DNA of 22,918 nt from JBBUAX01 sp964409535. GTDB lineage: Bacteria; Patescibacteriota; Minisyncoccia; UBA6257; 2-01-FULL-56-20. A model generated the notes under the pieces. It was not told the DNA's origin. It ran no database searches and saw only the letters and a list, made by a program, of their open reading frames with translations. Where the stretch lies: contig CAYPDQ010000014.1 of the NCBI GenBank assembly GCA_964409535.1, forward strand, positions 1 to 22,918, written 5' to 3'. Shown piece after piece: positions 13,292 through 21,464 of this stretch. Each line of letters opens with the position of its first letter. The stretch's first letter is position 1. Position numbers and translations under genes: made by a program.

Positions 13292-16200
13292 ATGCCCGAA
13301 AGAATACCCTCCGCAGCCGCAGCGCCGGAAGAAACCGAAAAGGCGGCGGCGGCAACGCCCGGAGGCGAGAAAGCCGACAAGATAAAAGTCGCTTTTGTTG
13401 ACGTCGGCGAACTCACCCGCCAAGCGGCAAGCGACGCAGCCGAACGCGCGATGCACGAAGCCAAGCCCGGTTTCGTGAGCCGGGTATGGAAACACAACTT
13501 GTGGTACGACGTCTACCGGCAACGAGCAAAATACAGAGCCCTCACGCAAATAGAGGGGAATAAAAATCTCTACGCCGCGGAGGAAGGCGCGGACGCGGGC
13601 CGAGCGCACCAGGAAACCATGAAAGCGATCGCTGACCGCTTCGTAAGCGAGTATGATGACGCTCTGCGCGCCGGCGATGTGAAAAATCGACTCGGCGACA
13701 CGGAAAAAGAAACTGGTATCAAGAACCAAATTCAGGAGTTAGTGCAAAGCTATGCGGCGGGAAAGGTAGACGAGGCCGGTTTCCAAGAAGAACGCGCGAA
13801 GATTCTCTCGGCCGTGACCGGCATGAGCCGGGAAAACGTCGACCGGGGAGCAACCTATGCCGATAATCTCCTTGAAGTCGCACGGCATATCAGAACAAAC
13901 GTCGAACACGGAGCAAAACTCGAGGAGTTGAAGTTGGATTTTGACGTCATTGTCGGCCAGGCAAAAAGCGCTGTCAAAACCGAAGCGCAGTTCAACGCCG
14001 TAGACCGGATCGTGGACAAAATCCAGTATTCAAAAGTCGGCCGATTCATAAACGAAAGCACTGCGGCGACCGCCGTGGCCATAGCCTATAGCGTCACGGC
14101 GGGTCTCTCCGAACGCGTCGCCCGAAGCCGGGCTCTCGCCTGGGGCACCCTCGGAGCCTCGGTGCTTGTGGGCGGTGGCATCGCCGCACTCCGGGAGAGT
14201 CGCCGGACAGAAGAAGATCGCCGCCAGCACTTCCGGGAAAGAGCCCAGGGGCGGATTTTCAATCCCGCCGAAGCTCCGCGACGCGTGGAAATGGAAGAAT
14301 TTTTGTACGAAATGCGGAGTGCGAGAAGCCTCGTGGAAGATCTCGAAAAGACCCTCTACGACAGGAAGGAAGACGGGAAACAGGTCCTAAGAGAAGGACT
14401 AAAGCCGGAGGAAATAGAAAGAACCCTCGCGCACATCGCAGAAATAGAAGCCCGTGTGAAGCTTTCTGATAGGCACAATATCGATCTCATCGGCTACTCC
14501 GACATCGCCAAAGCAGAACAGGAACAAACGCATCTTCTTGTTTCAAGGGGACAATCTAAAAGCGATGTCTGGCGTCTGGCAAGAGGCATGAAGTTTGCCG
14601 ACGGCAAAACCGTCCAAGAGCTACTCACAAGTCTCACCGAGACGCGGATGAACGATCTCATGAAGGGCGACTTGGGTATCGAACGCCGAAACGATCTTTT
14701 CCGAAAAATGAAGCAGAAACGGGTCGTCAAAGCGGTAGTCAAAGGCGTGATTACGGGAGCCGTGGTCGGAACTCTGGCCCAAGAAGTCGCTTCTTGGCTG
14801 CGAGGCAACCAGACGGGTCTCATCGAGGGGCTCGCGGGTGAACGGGGATCAGGGAACGTTACCGCGCTTGAGGGCCTCCGACGCTGGATTGCGGGAGAAA
14901 CCTCCTCCATGCGTCCCGGCCCAATGCAGGAGACAGTATTTTCCGGACATCATTTCCAAACCCCGCAAGGCGTAGATCTCATCCAAAGCCCTGACGGCAG
15001 TCTGGCGTTGCGCGATGCAGATGGCAATCTTTTGGCGGACCGGCTCCCTTTGGACGCGAACGGTAATCTCACCCCGGACGCGAGGCACATACTTGATGAA
15101 AACGGGGTTGTCATCAAAGAAGGGGCGGATAGATTACTCGAGACGCAGACAACCGCCGCGACCGCGAAAGATTATATATACCAACACGAAGACCTTACGG
15201 CGAGAATCCAACGCCGACTCTGGTACGACAACGACACCCCTGCGCCGGTATTTGACAAGAACGAACTGCGCTTGTGGTGGGGCGGAGAAGGAAGTTCCGG
15301 ACTCACGGCGGATGGCAAATACCAGTTCGACATATCGCGCATGGCCCCCGATGGTTCATATCACAAGGACTTTTCTGCCAACGCGCAGACACTCATGAAA
15401 GAAGGCAGGCTTAAGATGATCTTTTCCCTCTCCCGTGACACCCAAAACCAAGTCTTTGAAATTCCGATCCAGCCTGACGGCACGGCGAGCGTTGACCCAC
15501 ACAGCGAAGTCGGCAAAATGTTCTTCCGAGAAGTGGGCGGCAAGGTGCAGTTTACGGGGAAATTCGCCGAAGTGGCGGAGGTCACTGGAGTGAGAGACGG
15601 CGTAGAGCAGATGAGAATTCTTGCTACCCACGTTGGTGAAGACGCGCCGGCGCTCACGCAAACTATTGAAACGTTCCAGGACGTACCCACCACTGTCTTT
15701 GAGGTGCCGGAGGAATACCGCATTGATCCGCCGCTGTTCATCCCGGTCTTCGGCCGCCGCCCTCTGGAGCCCGCAGCGCGGGAGATGCTTCCTCCCTACT
15801 ACCTCTATTACGGTGAGCACACTCCTGAAGAGCTGAAGAAAAAGTTTGAAGCGCGGCGCTCTAAGAGGCTCAAGGAGAACCCTGATGCCAAACTGGATCA
15901 CTACAAAGAAGCGGCGGACTACTTGCGAAATCTTCCCAAAGAGTACCGCAAAAAGATAGAAGACCTGGCGCAACAGGCGGGAACTATGGCAAAAGAAAAC
16001 CGCCTGAGCATCTGCATTCCGGTGGCCGGACACCAGGAGGGAAAAAATATCTACCAATCGCTCGAAAACTACACTTATCAGACGGCGAGACCGGAAGAAT
16101 ACGAAATCGTGCTCTTTGTGAACCACCCGGACAAAGACAAAGAAGGGAGGATGATAGAGCCGGATGAGACGCTCGACGAAGTAAAGCGCTTCCAAAGGGA

Positions 16201-18151
16201 GTACCCGGAAATACCCGTGCGGGTTATGTACTCCTCGATTCCCGTCATGCAAGCAAATATGGGCCACGTGCGCAAACTTTTAAATGACGTCGTGCTCCTC
16301 CGCCACCACGAGCGGGGAAATGATGTGCCCGACCTCATTATGGTGAGCAATGATGCAGACAACAAAGGGGTGTCGCCGGAGTATATCGATAATTTCATAA
16401 AAAAATTCGATGCCAACCCTAGAAAGGACGGCGTACTCGGCCAGCTGGATTGGGATCCGGAGGCCTACACCAAATTCCCCACGGTTCACATCGGGACTCG
16501 CCTTTTCCAATACCTGAACATTATTGGACGGCGGCGTACCGGCGGTCTCTCTTCAAGCGGAGCGAACTTCGCCTTTCGCTCGAGCATCTACGCAGGCATC
16601 GGCGGCTACCTCGAAGATCCGACCTCGCCCGGCGCAGAAGACGTCCGCTTGGGGCAAGCTATCGTCGAAGCAAGAAAAACAAAAGAGAGTCTCGGCTTTG
16701 GCGGCGCTATAACCTCGCGGCTCTACACCTCTGCCCGGCGCGCGGTGGATGCTTGGCGCCGCGGCCTCGCGCCTATAGAACAGTGGGATAAGTTTAGCGC
16801 CTTTGACGACGAGATTAGAAAACTAACTCTGCCGGAGGGGGAGAAAGTTAACTACGACGACCCGGATGCACAAGGCAAACTCAAAGAGGGATTAGAGTAC
16901 GTCGTCAATCGAACTTTGAATCACTACGTAGGCGGAGATGTAAAAGACAAAGGCGCTCCCCTTTTCCGGAAGGCATTAGGTTGGCTCGGCGTGAAATACG
17001 TTTTGGACCCAAGAGGGGACATTGTGATTACCGATATGTCTCGGTTGATCGCAGGCTTGAAAGACTATCAGGAATACGGAGTAGTACAAAGAGACATGAA
17101 AGCCGGGAGGCCGGGCTCGGCAGAAAAGTTCAGAGAAGCAAGATTAAGGCAAACACGGGAGGCCGCGGCAACCGAAATCCCTCTCCGAAGTCCGGAACAA
17201 GTTCCCCTCGGCCTCGTGACTCCGGAACTTTCCGCAACCGCCGACACAGTATTAGGTTCGAAAAAACAAGAATTTGTGGGTGACTACATCGTGGCAAAAG
17301 ATAAAGCTCTCTATGAAGGACCGGATAGTCGGATATTTCTAGGCACGAAACGCGGTCAAGGAAAATCAGTCGTGGCAGTAAAAGAAACAAGGAGTGACGC
17401 CACCCAAGAACTCGCACGACGAGGGATCGTCCCAAAAGAACAGATGGACGTGGAATCGTATCTGGAAACCCGTGGCCTTAAAGAACATCCTGACTTGCTT
17501 TTGCCTCTCGACCGTTTTGTACAGAAAGACGTCTTAGAGAAAGACAAACTCGTGAGGGTGTACGAAGCTGGCACTATGGACTTGGAAAGGCATCTGGAAG
17601 GCGGTAAGTCGCTGGAACCCAGGCAGGCTGCGGCCTTGATCTTCCGAGTTGCGGAAGGAGTCCGAGCCATCCACAACGCGGGAGTGGTGCACGGCGACAT
17701 CGCGCCTTCAAACATCATTATCGCGAAAGAAACGGCGAAGCTGGGCGACTTGGATGGCGGGAGCATTGAAAAAGATGGCATCTTTGAACGGAGACGGCCG
17801 GAAGAGGCGTTGGGCAACCGGTTCGTTCTGCCGCCGGAACTTTTCCGGACGGAAACCAAGTTCGACAAAACAGTGGATATTTATGAAATGGGAGCGACCC
17901 TCTTCCGGCTCGTTGCCGGCAAATGGCCATACGACTTGGAAACCGAGTCTAAAGCTCAAAAGTGGAGTTATAAGGAGAGGCAAAAACGCTATCAGGCCCT
18001 CCACGAGGCAGGCAAAATCGAGTTCCCAAACAGCGTCCCCGCTGCTCTCCGACCGGTGATTAAGAAAGCTCTGGATCCAGTTCCCGCGAACCGTTATCAA
18101 TCCGCGGAAGAGTTTGTCGCCGACTTAGAACAGGCGTACCAAGCCCTATAG
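13292..18151 (+). CDS. Giant glycosyltransferase 2 - Ser/Thr kinase fusion protein
   Basis: 1619 residues with several regions. Residues 1-35 are Ala/Glu-rich and disordered. Residues 40-240 are charged helices. Hydrophobic Ala/Gly-rich stretches at about 258-276, 283-298 and 478-498 may enter the membrane. Residues 540-860 contain strand-rich segments of unknown type (for example PDGSLALRDADGNLLADRLPLDANGNL). Residues 903-1130 look like a GT-A family 2 glycosyltransferase: SICIPVAGHQEG, then the nucleotide-sugar DxD motif D1021-A-D1023 in MVSNDADN, then GLSSSGANFAFR and GAEDVRLGQA. Residues from about 1327 form a protein kinase-like domain: Lys1364 in VVAVKE, HGDIAPSN with Asp1469 and Asn1474, GDLDGG with Asp1486 in place of DFG, and a C-terminal DPVPANRYQSAEEFVADLEQA as in PknB-type kinases. 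The Gly-rich loop is poor. It may couple glycan synthesis to phosphorylation; substrates are unknown. Confidence 0.85.
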   Translation: MPERIPSAAAAPEETEKAAAATPGGEKADKIKVAFVDVGELTRQAASDAAERAMHEAKPGFVSRVWKHNLWYDVYRQRAKYRALTQIEGNKNLYAAEEGADAGRAHQETMKAIADRFVSEYDDALRAGDVKNRLGDTEKETGIKNQIQELVQSYAAGKVDEAGFQEERAKILSAVTGMSRENVDRGATYADNLLEVARHIRTNVEHGAKLEELKLDFDVIVGQAKSAVKTEAQFNAVDRIVDKIQYSKVGRFINESTAATAVAIAYSVTAGLSERVARSRALAWGTLGASVLVGGGIAALRESRRTEEDRRQHFRERAQGRIFNPAEAPRRVEMEEFLYEMRSARSLVEDLEKTLYDRKEDGKQVLREGLKPEEIERTLAHIAEIEARVKLSDRHNIDLIGYSDIAKAEQEQTHLLVSRGQSKSDVWRLARGMKFADGKTVQELLTSLTETRMNDLMKGDLGIERRNDLFRKMKQKRVVKAVVKGVITGAVVGTLAQEVASWLRGNQTGLIEGLAGERGSGNVTALEGLRRWIAGETSSMRPGPMQETVFSGHHFQTPQGVDLIQSPDGSLALRDADGNLLADRLPLDANGNLTPDARHILDENGVVIKEGADRLLETQTTAATAKDYIYQHEDLTARIQRRLWYDNDTPAPVFDKNELRLWWGGEGSSGLTADGKYQFDISRMAPDGSYHKDFSANAQTLMKEGRLKMIFSLSRDTQNQVFEIPIQPDGTASVDPHSEVGKMFFREVGGKVQFTGKFAEVAEVTGVRDGVEQMRILATHVGEDAPALTQTIETFQDVPTTVFEVPEEYRIDPPLFIPVFGRRPLEPAAREMLPPYYLYYGEHTPEELKKKFEARRSKRLKENPDAKLDHYKEAADYLRNLPKEYRKKIEDLAQQAGTMAKENRLSICIPVAGHQEGKNIYQSLENYTYQTARPEEYEIVLFVNHPDKDKEGRMIEPDETLDEVKRFQREYPEIPVRVMYSSIPVMQANMGHVRKLLNDVVLLRHHERGNDVPDLIMVSNDADNKGVSPEYIDNFIKKFDANPRKDGVLGQLDWDPEAYTKFPTVHIGTRLFQYLNIIGRRRTGGLSSSGANFAFRSSIYAGIGGYLEDPTSPGAEDVRLGQAIVEARKTKESLGFGGAITSRLYTSARRAVDAWRRGLAPIEQWDKFSAFDDEIRKLTLPEGEKVNYDDPDAQGKLKEGLEYVVNRTLNHYVGGDVKDKGAPLFRKALGWLGVKYVLDPRGDIVITDMSRLIAGLKDYQEYGVVQRDMKAGRPGSAEKFREARLRQTREAAATEIPLRSPEQVPLGLVTPELSATADTVLGSKKQEFVGDYIVAKDKALYEGPDSRIFLGTKRGQGKSVVAVKETRSDATQELARRGIVPKEQMDVESYLETRGLKEHPDLLLPLDRFVQKDVLEKDKLVRVYEAGTMDLERHLEGGKSLEPRQAAALIFRVAEGVRAIHNAGVVHGDIAPSNIIIAKETAKLGDLDGGSIEKDGIFERRRPEEALGNRFVLPPELFRTETKFDKTVDIYEMGATLFRLVAGKWPYDLETESKAQKWSYKERQKRYQALHEAGKIEFPNSVPAALRPVIKKALDPVPANRYQSAEEFVADLEQAYQAL

Positions 18152-18174
18152 GAGAGATTGAAAAATAGTTGTTT

Positions 18175-18203
18175 TTGACAATCACAGTCGGCAACCTTAG
18201 AAT
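18175..18203 (+). promoter_or_regulatory. Sigma-70 promoter of the ftsH leader
   Basis: TTGACA (18175-18180, perfect) and TAGAAT (18198-18203, five of six) are separated by exactly 17 bp. It is the best promoter in the window. The start would fall near 18210, about 4 nt before the ATG of the 41-codon frame and about 137 nt before ftsH. Confidence 0.8.
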
Positions 18204-18213
18204 TGGACTACCT

Positions 18214-18339
18214 ATGACCCGGTGCTACAACTGCGACGGGCACGAAAAGCCAATGATGTTTCTAACAAACAAAACTATGTTCATGTGCGTACGCGACAAC
18301 CAGAAACCCCAATCGCCGAGAGGGAAATCGCAGTTGTAG
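18214..18339 (+). CDS. Possible 41-residue Cys-containing leader peptide of ftsH
   Basis: The frame begins MTRCYNCDGHEKPMM, continues with NKTMFMCVRDNQ, and ends with GKSQL and TAG. It carries CxxC (Cys4, Cys7), His10 and Cys25, a spacing that could bind one metal ion. The promoter at 18175-18203 would place it at the very 5' end of the message. Its stop is 7 nt before the ftsH ATG, and its first and last codons lie in or near the two arms of the 19-bp inverted repeat. It could be a regulatory leader or a chance frame; conservation in relatives is the only test. Confidence 0.4.
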   Translation: MTRCYNCDGHEKPMMFLTNKTMFMCVRDNQKPQSPRGKSQL

Positions 18340-18346
18340 CACCGGG
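18218..18346 (+). promoter_or_regulatory. Long-range 19-bp inverted repeat closing the ftsH leader
   Basis: CCCGGTGCTACAACTGCGA (18218-18236) is perfectly complementary to TCGCAGTTGTAGCACCGGG (18328-18346), with 91 nt between. The right arm ends on the base before the ftsH ATG. In RNA the stem would bury the ribosome landing site of ftsH. No Shine-Dalgarno is visible outside it. A ribosome reading the 41-codon frame to its stop would open the stem, so translation of the leader could switch ftsH on. The alternative is a small mobile palindrome. Confidence 0.7.
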
Positions 18347-20188
18347 ATGACCAACTTTTACAAAAATCTCGTCTGGGCGATACTCACCCTCCTCGTAATC
18401 TCTCTTGTTTTCTCTTTGTTCCTTACCCCCGGTGCGCAACCGGAGAAACTCACCCTGAACCAGCTCGCGGAGCGGATAAACTCCGGGCAGGTGAAGGAAA
18501 TCAAGGTGGTCGGCAGTGAGTTGCGCATCACTCTTGCGGACGATAAGCCCGCAATTTCGGAAAAAGAAGCTGAAGCCGGGCTTACGGAGACGCTCGTGAA
18601 CTTCGGCGTAAATCCGGAGGCGCTCCAGAAGGTGAATATCGCGGTTCAGTCCCAATCCGGCTGGCAATTCTGGGCCGGGATACTCGTGCCCACGCTTCTC
18701 CCGCTCATAATAATAGGTGTTTTCTTCTGGATGATGTTCCGGCAGGCGCGGAGCGGCGTGAACCAGGCGTTCACTTTCGGCCGATCCAACATCCGGCTTT
18801 TCGCGCCGAACGGCAAGGAGCGCGCCACCTTCAAGGACGTTGCCGGACTTAAGGAGGCGAAAGAAGAACTGGTGGAGGTGGTGGACTTCCTCAAAAACCC
18901 CAAGAAGTTCCTGGAGCTTGGCGCGCGCATCCCGCGGGGCGTGCTTCTTGTCGGTCCGCCGGGAACAGGCAAAACCCTCCTCGCTCGTGCGGTTGCGGGA
19001 GAATCCAACGTTCCTTTCTTCAACGTCTCCGCGTCGGAGTTCGTGGAAATGTTCGTGGGCGTTGGCGCGGCCCGCATCCGTGACGCCTTTTCCACCGCCA
19101 AGCGCGCGGCGCCGGCGATACTGTTTATAGATGAAATTGACGCGGTCGGGCGCCAGCGCGGCGCTGGCCTGGGCGGCGGGAACGACGAGCGGGAACAAAC
19201 CCTGAACCAGATCCTCGTGGAACTGGACGGTTTTGACCGGGACACGCGACTCATAGTTTTGGCGGCGACGAACCGGCCGGATATTCTCGACCCCGCTCTT
19301 CTCCGGCCGGGGCGGTTTGACCGCCGGGTGATCCTGGACCTGCCGGACATAAACGACCGGGAAGCCATCCTAAAAATCCACGCCCAGGGCAAAAGTTTGG
19401 ACCCAAAAATTGACCTAAGAAAAGTCGCCACCCGCACCCCTGGTTTCTCCGGCGCGGACCTGGCGAATCTGATGAACGAAGGGGCAATACTCGCGGCGCG
19501 CAAAAGCCGCAAAGCGATAATCCAGGAGGACCTGTTTGAAGCGGTGGAGAAAGTCATTCTCGGCCCGGAGCGTAAGACGAGGGCGATCTCCCAGAAAGAG
19601 AAAGAAATAACCGCCTATCACGAGGGCGGGCACGCCTTGGTCGCCGCTTCGCTCAAGGGCTCCGACCCGGTGCACAAGATTTCCATCGTAAGCCGCGGTT
19701 TCGCCGGCGGCTACACGATGAAGCTTCCTGTAGAGGAACAGCGTCTCCGCACCCGGACGCAGTTCTTAAACGACCTCGCGATGATGATGGGCGGCTACGC
19801 CTCGGAAAAACAGACGTTCAAAGAGATCTCCACCGGCGCGTCCAACGACCTCAAAGAGGCGTCGGAGCTCGCGCGAAAGCTCGTCACCAAATACGGGATG
19901 AGCGAACTGGGGCCGATCACTTTCGGCAAGACCGAGGAAATGCTTTTCCTCGGCCGGGAGATAGCCACCGAAAAGAACTATTCCGAAAAGATCGCCGCGA
20001 GAATAGACGAAGAGGTGCAGAAGATACTGAAGCGGGCGTACGAAGTCGCGGAGAAAGTTCTTGCTCAAAATAAAGCTGCGCTAAAAAAACTCGCCGATAC
20101 CCTGATGGAAAAAGAGACCCTGGAACAGGAAGAGTTCTACGCGCTCATCAAGCCGTTCAGAATAAAGCCGATAGCGGTTACGGCATAA
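18347..20188 (+). CDS. ftsH: ATP-dependent zinc metalloprotease FtsH
   Basis: 613 residues in the usual order and length. Transmembrane helix 1 (about 8-27) is followed by a short extracytoplasmic domain and helix 2 (about 107-130). The AAA+ ATPase has Walker A GPPGTGKT (203-210), Walker B ILFIDEIDAVG, and the second region of homology with ATNRPDILDPALLRPGRFDRR. The zinc protease domain has HEGGH (425-429) with third ligand Asp501 in STGASNDLKEA. FtsH forms a membrane hexamer that unfolds and degrades damaged membrane and soluble proteins. The HExxH has Gly where Ala is common (HEAGH), which should be tolerated. A structured leader with its own promoter precedes it. The gene converges on the M64-like gene, with a palindromic repeat between. 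Confidence 0.98.
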   Translation: MTNFYKNLVWAILTLLVISLVFSLFLTPGAQPEKLTLNQLAERINSGQVKEIKVVGSELRITLADDKPAISEKEAEAGLTETLVNFGVNPEALQKVNIAVQSQSGWQFWAGILVPTLLPLIIIGVFFWMMFRQARSGVNQAFTFGRSNIRLFAPNGKERATFKDVAGLKEAKEELVEVVDFLKNPKKFLELGARIPRGVLLVGPPGTGKTLLARAVAGESNVPFFNVSASEFVEMFVGVGAARIRDAFSTAKRAAPAILFIDEIDAVGRQRGAGLGGGNDEREQTLNQILVELDGFDRDTRLIVLAATNRPDILDPALLRPGRFDRRVILDLPDINDREAILKIHAQGKSLDPKIDLRKVATRTPGFSGADLANLMNEGAILAARKSRKAIIQEDLFEAVEKVILGPERKTRAISQKEKEITAYHEGGHALVAASLKGSDPVHKISIVSRGFAGGYTMKLPVEEQRLRTRTQFLNDLAMMMGGYASEKQTFKEISTGASNDLKEASELARKLVTKYGMSELGPITFGKTEEMLFLGREIATEKNYSEKIAARIDEEVQKILKRAYEVAEKVLAQNKAALKKLADTLMEKETLEQEEFYALIKPFRIKPIAVTA

Positions 20189-20194
20189 TGCGCT

Positions 20195-20271
20195 GTCATT
20201 GCGACCGCGAGGCAAAGCCGTGGCGGGAAGCAATCCCAAGAGATTGCTTCGGCCTTCGGCCTCGCAATGAC
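20195..20271. repeat. REP-like palindromic repeat after ftsH
   Basis: GTCATTGCGA at 20195-20204 mirrors TCGCAATGAC at 20262-20271. An internal hairpin pairs GAAGCAATC with GATTGCTTC around a CCAAGA loop, and GCGAGGC with GCCTCGC. This GTCATTGCGA...GAAGCAATC...GATTGCTTC...CGCAATGAC form is an interspersed palindrome known to me from many unrelated bacterial genomes. It sits in the gap between the convergent stops at 20188 and 20280 and may also end transcripts from both sides. Confidence 0.8.
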
Positions 20272-20279
20272 GGCTGGCA

Positions 20280-21116
20280 CTATTTTATCGCGACGCACTC
20301 CTGGAACTCCGGATAGCGCGCGAGAAGTTCCGTATTCTCTATCCGCGTTCCCGGCGGGGAGAAACAGGTTTGGAGAACGCTCCGCAAATACTCTTCCGAT
20401 ACCGGCCCGTAGTCCGGAGTGAGGTACTGCAGTTCGTTCAGATTCATAAGCGAGCCCCGGGTTGGTTTCACATACTCCTTTTTTCCCGCGCAACCGTCGA
20501 AGTAGCCGACGCGGCCGCCGGGAATAGCCATATTCCCCCACCACTGCTCTGCAGTTGCCTTATCCGGAGCGCAGTTCGGGCCGTCGGGCTCGGCTCCGGC
20601 GGAGTCGGCTTTGGCTATCATATAAACTTCCTCGTCCTTGAGGCCGAAGGCGTGGCCCATTAAGTGGGCGAACTGGATGCCCAAGGAAAAGCGGCTGCCT
20701 TCGTCCGCGGGCGAAGCCGCAATGCTCATAAATATTCCGCTGTCTGCGAAGCGGGCGACGTTCGCCCAGGACTCAAACGCTCGGCGCGAGAGAACGATAA
20801 GCTTGAAGTGGCCGTCTATGGTCAACTGGTTCAAGTAGGTGTTTAACTTTTCCGGAGCGCAGCGCAAGACGGGATGGCGCTCGTTTTCCGTCTTCACGGC
20901 GCAGATATCCAGTTCGTTCGGACGGACGTAGTATGAATTCCAGCGCTCAAACGACTTCCAGGGTTCGTACTTCCGGAGCTCCGAGGTCAAAGCGGCCGCG
21001 TCGGACTCAAACTCATTCCAAGAGAGATATCCGTCAGCGAAGAAAATAAGATTGAGACCGCGGGGATAGACCGTGCCGGGGACGCGGAGAACGCCGGGCT
21101 CGTTTCCGCAAACCAA
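20280..21116 (-). CDS. Peptidase M64-like protein, catalytic Glu missing, 5' end broken
   Basis: 278 residues. PRGLNLIFFADGYLSWNEFESDAAALTSELRKYEPW is the characteristic opening of M64-type (IgA-protease-like) domains. FAHLMGHAFGLKDEE (about 149-163) occupies the place of FAHExGHSFGGLxDE, and the Cys-containing tail follows. Both zinc His (151 and 155) are present but the catalytic Glu of HExxH is Leu152, so peptidase activity is doubtful. The only available start is a TTG at 21116 and no signal peptide is found, although these enzymes are normally exported. The frame stays open only a few codons further upstream. A truncated ComF fragment begins 3 nt away on the other strand. The 5' end was probably lost in a rearrangement or an assembly join. 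A binding role for the inactive fold remains possible. Confidence 0.75.
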   Translation of the reverse strand: MVCGNEPGVLRVPGTVYPRGLNLIFFADGYLSWNEFESDAAALTSELRKYEPWKSFERWNSYYVRPNELDICAVKTENERHPVLRCAPEKLNTYLNQLTIDGHFKLIVLSRRAFESWANVARFADSGIFMSIAASPADEGSRFSLGIQFAHLMGHAFGLKDEEVYMIAKADSAGAEPDGPNCAPDKATAEQWWGNMAIPGGRVGYFDGCAGKKEYVKPTRGSLMNLNELQYLTPDYGPVSEEYLRSVLQTCFSPPGTRIENTELLARYPEFQECVAIK

Positions 21117-21119
21117 GTA

Positions 21120-21464
21120 GTGGTTCCGGTGCCTTTAGGGAAAAGAAGGGAACGCGCTCGCGGCTACAACCAGGCGGCGGAAATTGCGAAACTTTTCGCG
21201 GAGAGCGCGGGGTTTGCGTGCGAGGAAGAATATTTCGTGCGAACCAGAAACACTTCTCCTCAAACCGAAGTCGGCTCTTCCAAAGAGCGGGTTCAGAACG
21301 TCAAGGATTGTTTTGCGGCAACGAGTCCGGAGAAATTTCCGGGCAAGCACGTGATACTCGTGGATGACGTCACGACCTCCGGGGCGACATTCCTCGCCGC
21401 CGCGGAAACGCTCAAAGCGGCGGGGGCAAGAAATATTCTTGCGCTTGCGGTTGCCAAAGCATAA
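21120..21464 (+). pseudogene. comF: C-terminal fragment of ComF phosphoribosyltransferase
   Basis: The 114-residue frame begins with a GTG inside the conserved core VVPVPLGKRRERARGYNQA and runs through the PRPP-binding loop VILVDDVTTSGAT to a normal end. It matches the phosphoribosyltransferase domain of ComF/GntX, a competence-linked cytoplasmic protein. Full ComF proteins are about 200-240 residues and begin with a zinc-binding Cys module, which is absent here. Upstream codons are open on this strand but belong to the antisense of the M64-like gene. The loss of the N-terminal half at the same place where the M64-like gene is cut argues for a breakpoint at about 21117-21120. It could still be expressed as a lone phosphoribosyltransferase domain. 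Confidence 0.8.

Noticed and set aside
15356..16267. Minus-strand open frame of 303 codons
   Set aside because: Antisense of the glycosyltransferase-kinase gene, whose own frame contains recognisable motifs.
18281..19557. Overlapping minus-strand frames opposite ftsH
   Set aside because: FtsH on the plus strand is certain and these carry no domain.
20137..20544. Minus-strand 135-codon frame
   Set aside because: It is made of the GTCATTGCGA palindrome and an off-frame reading of the M64-like gene.
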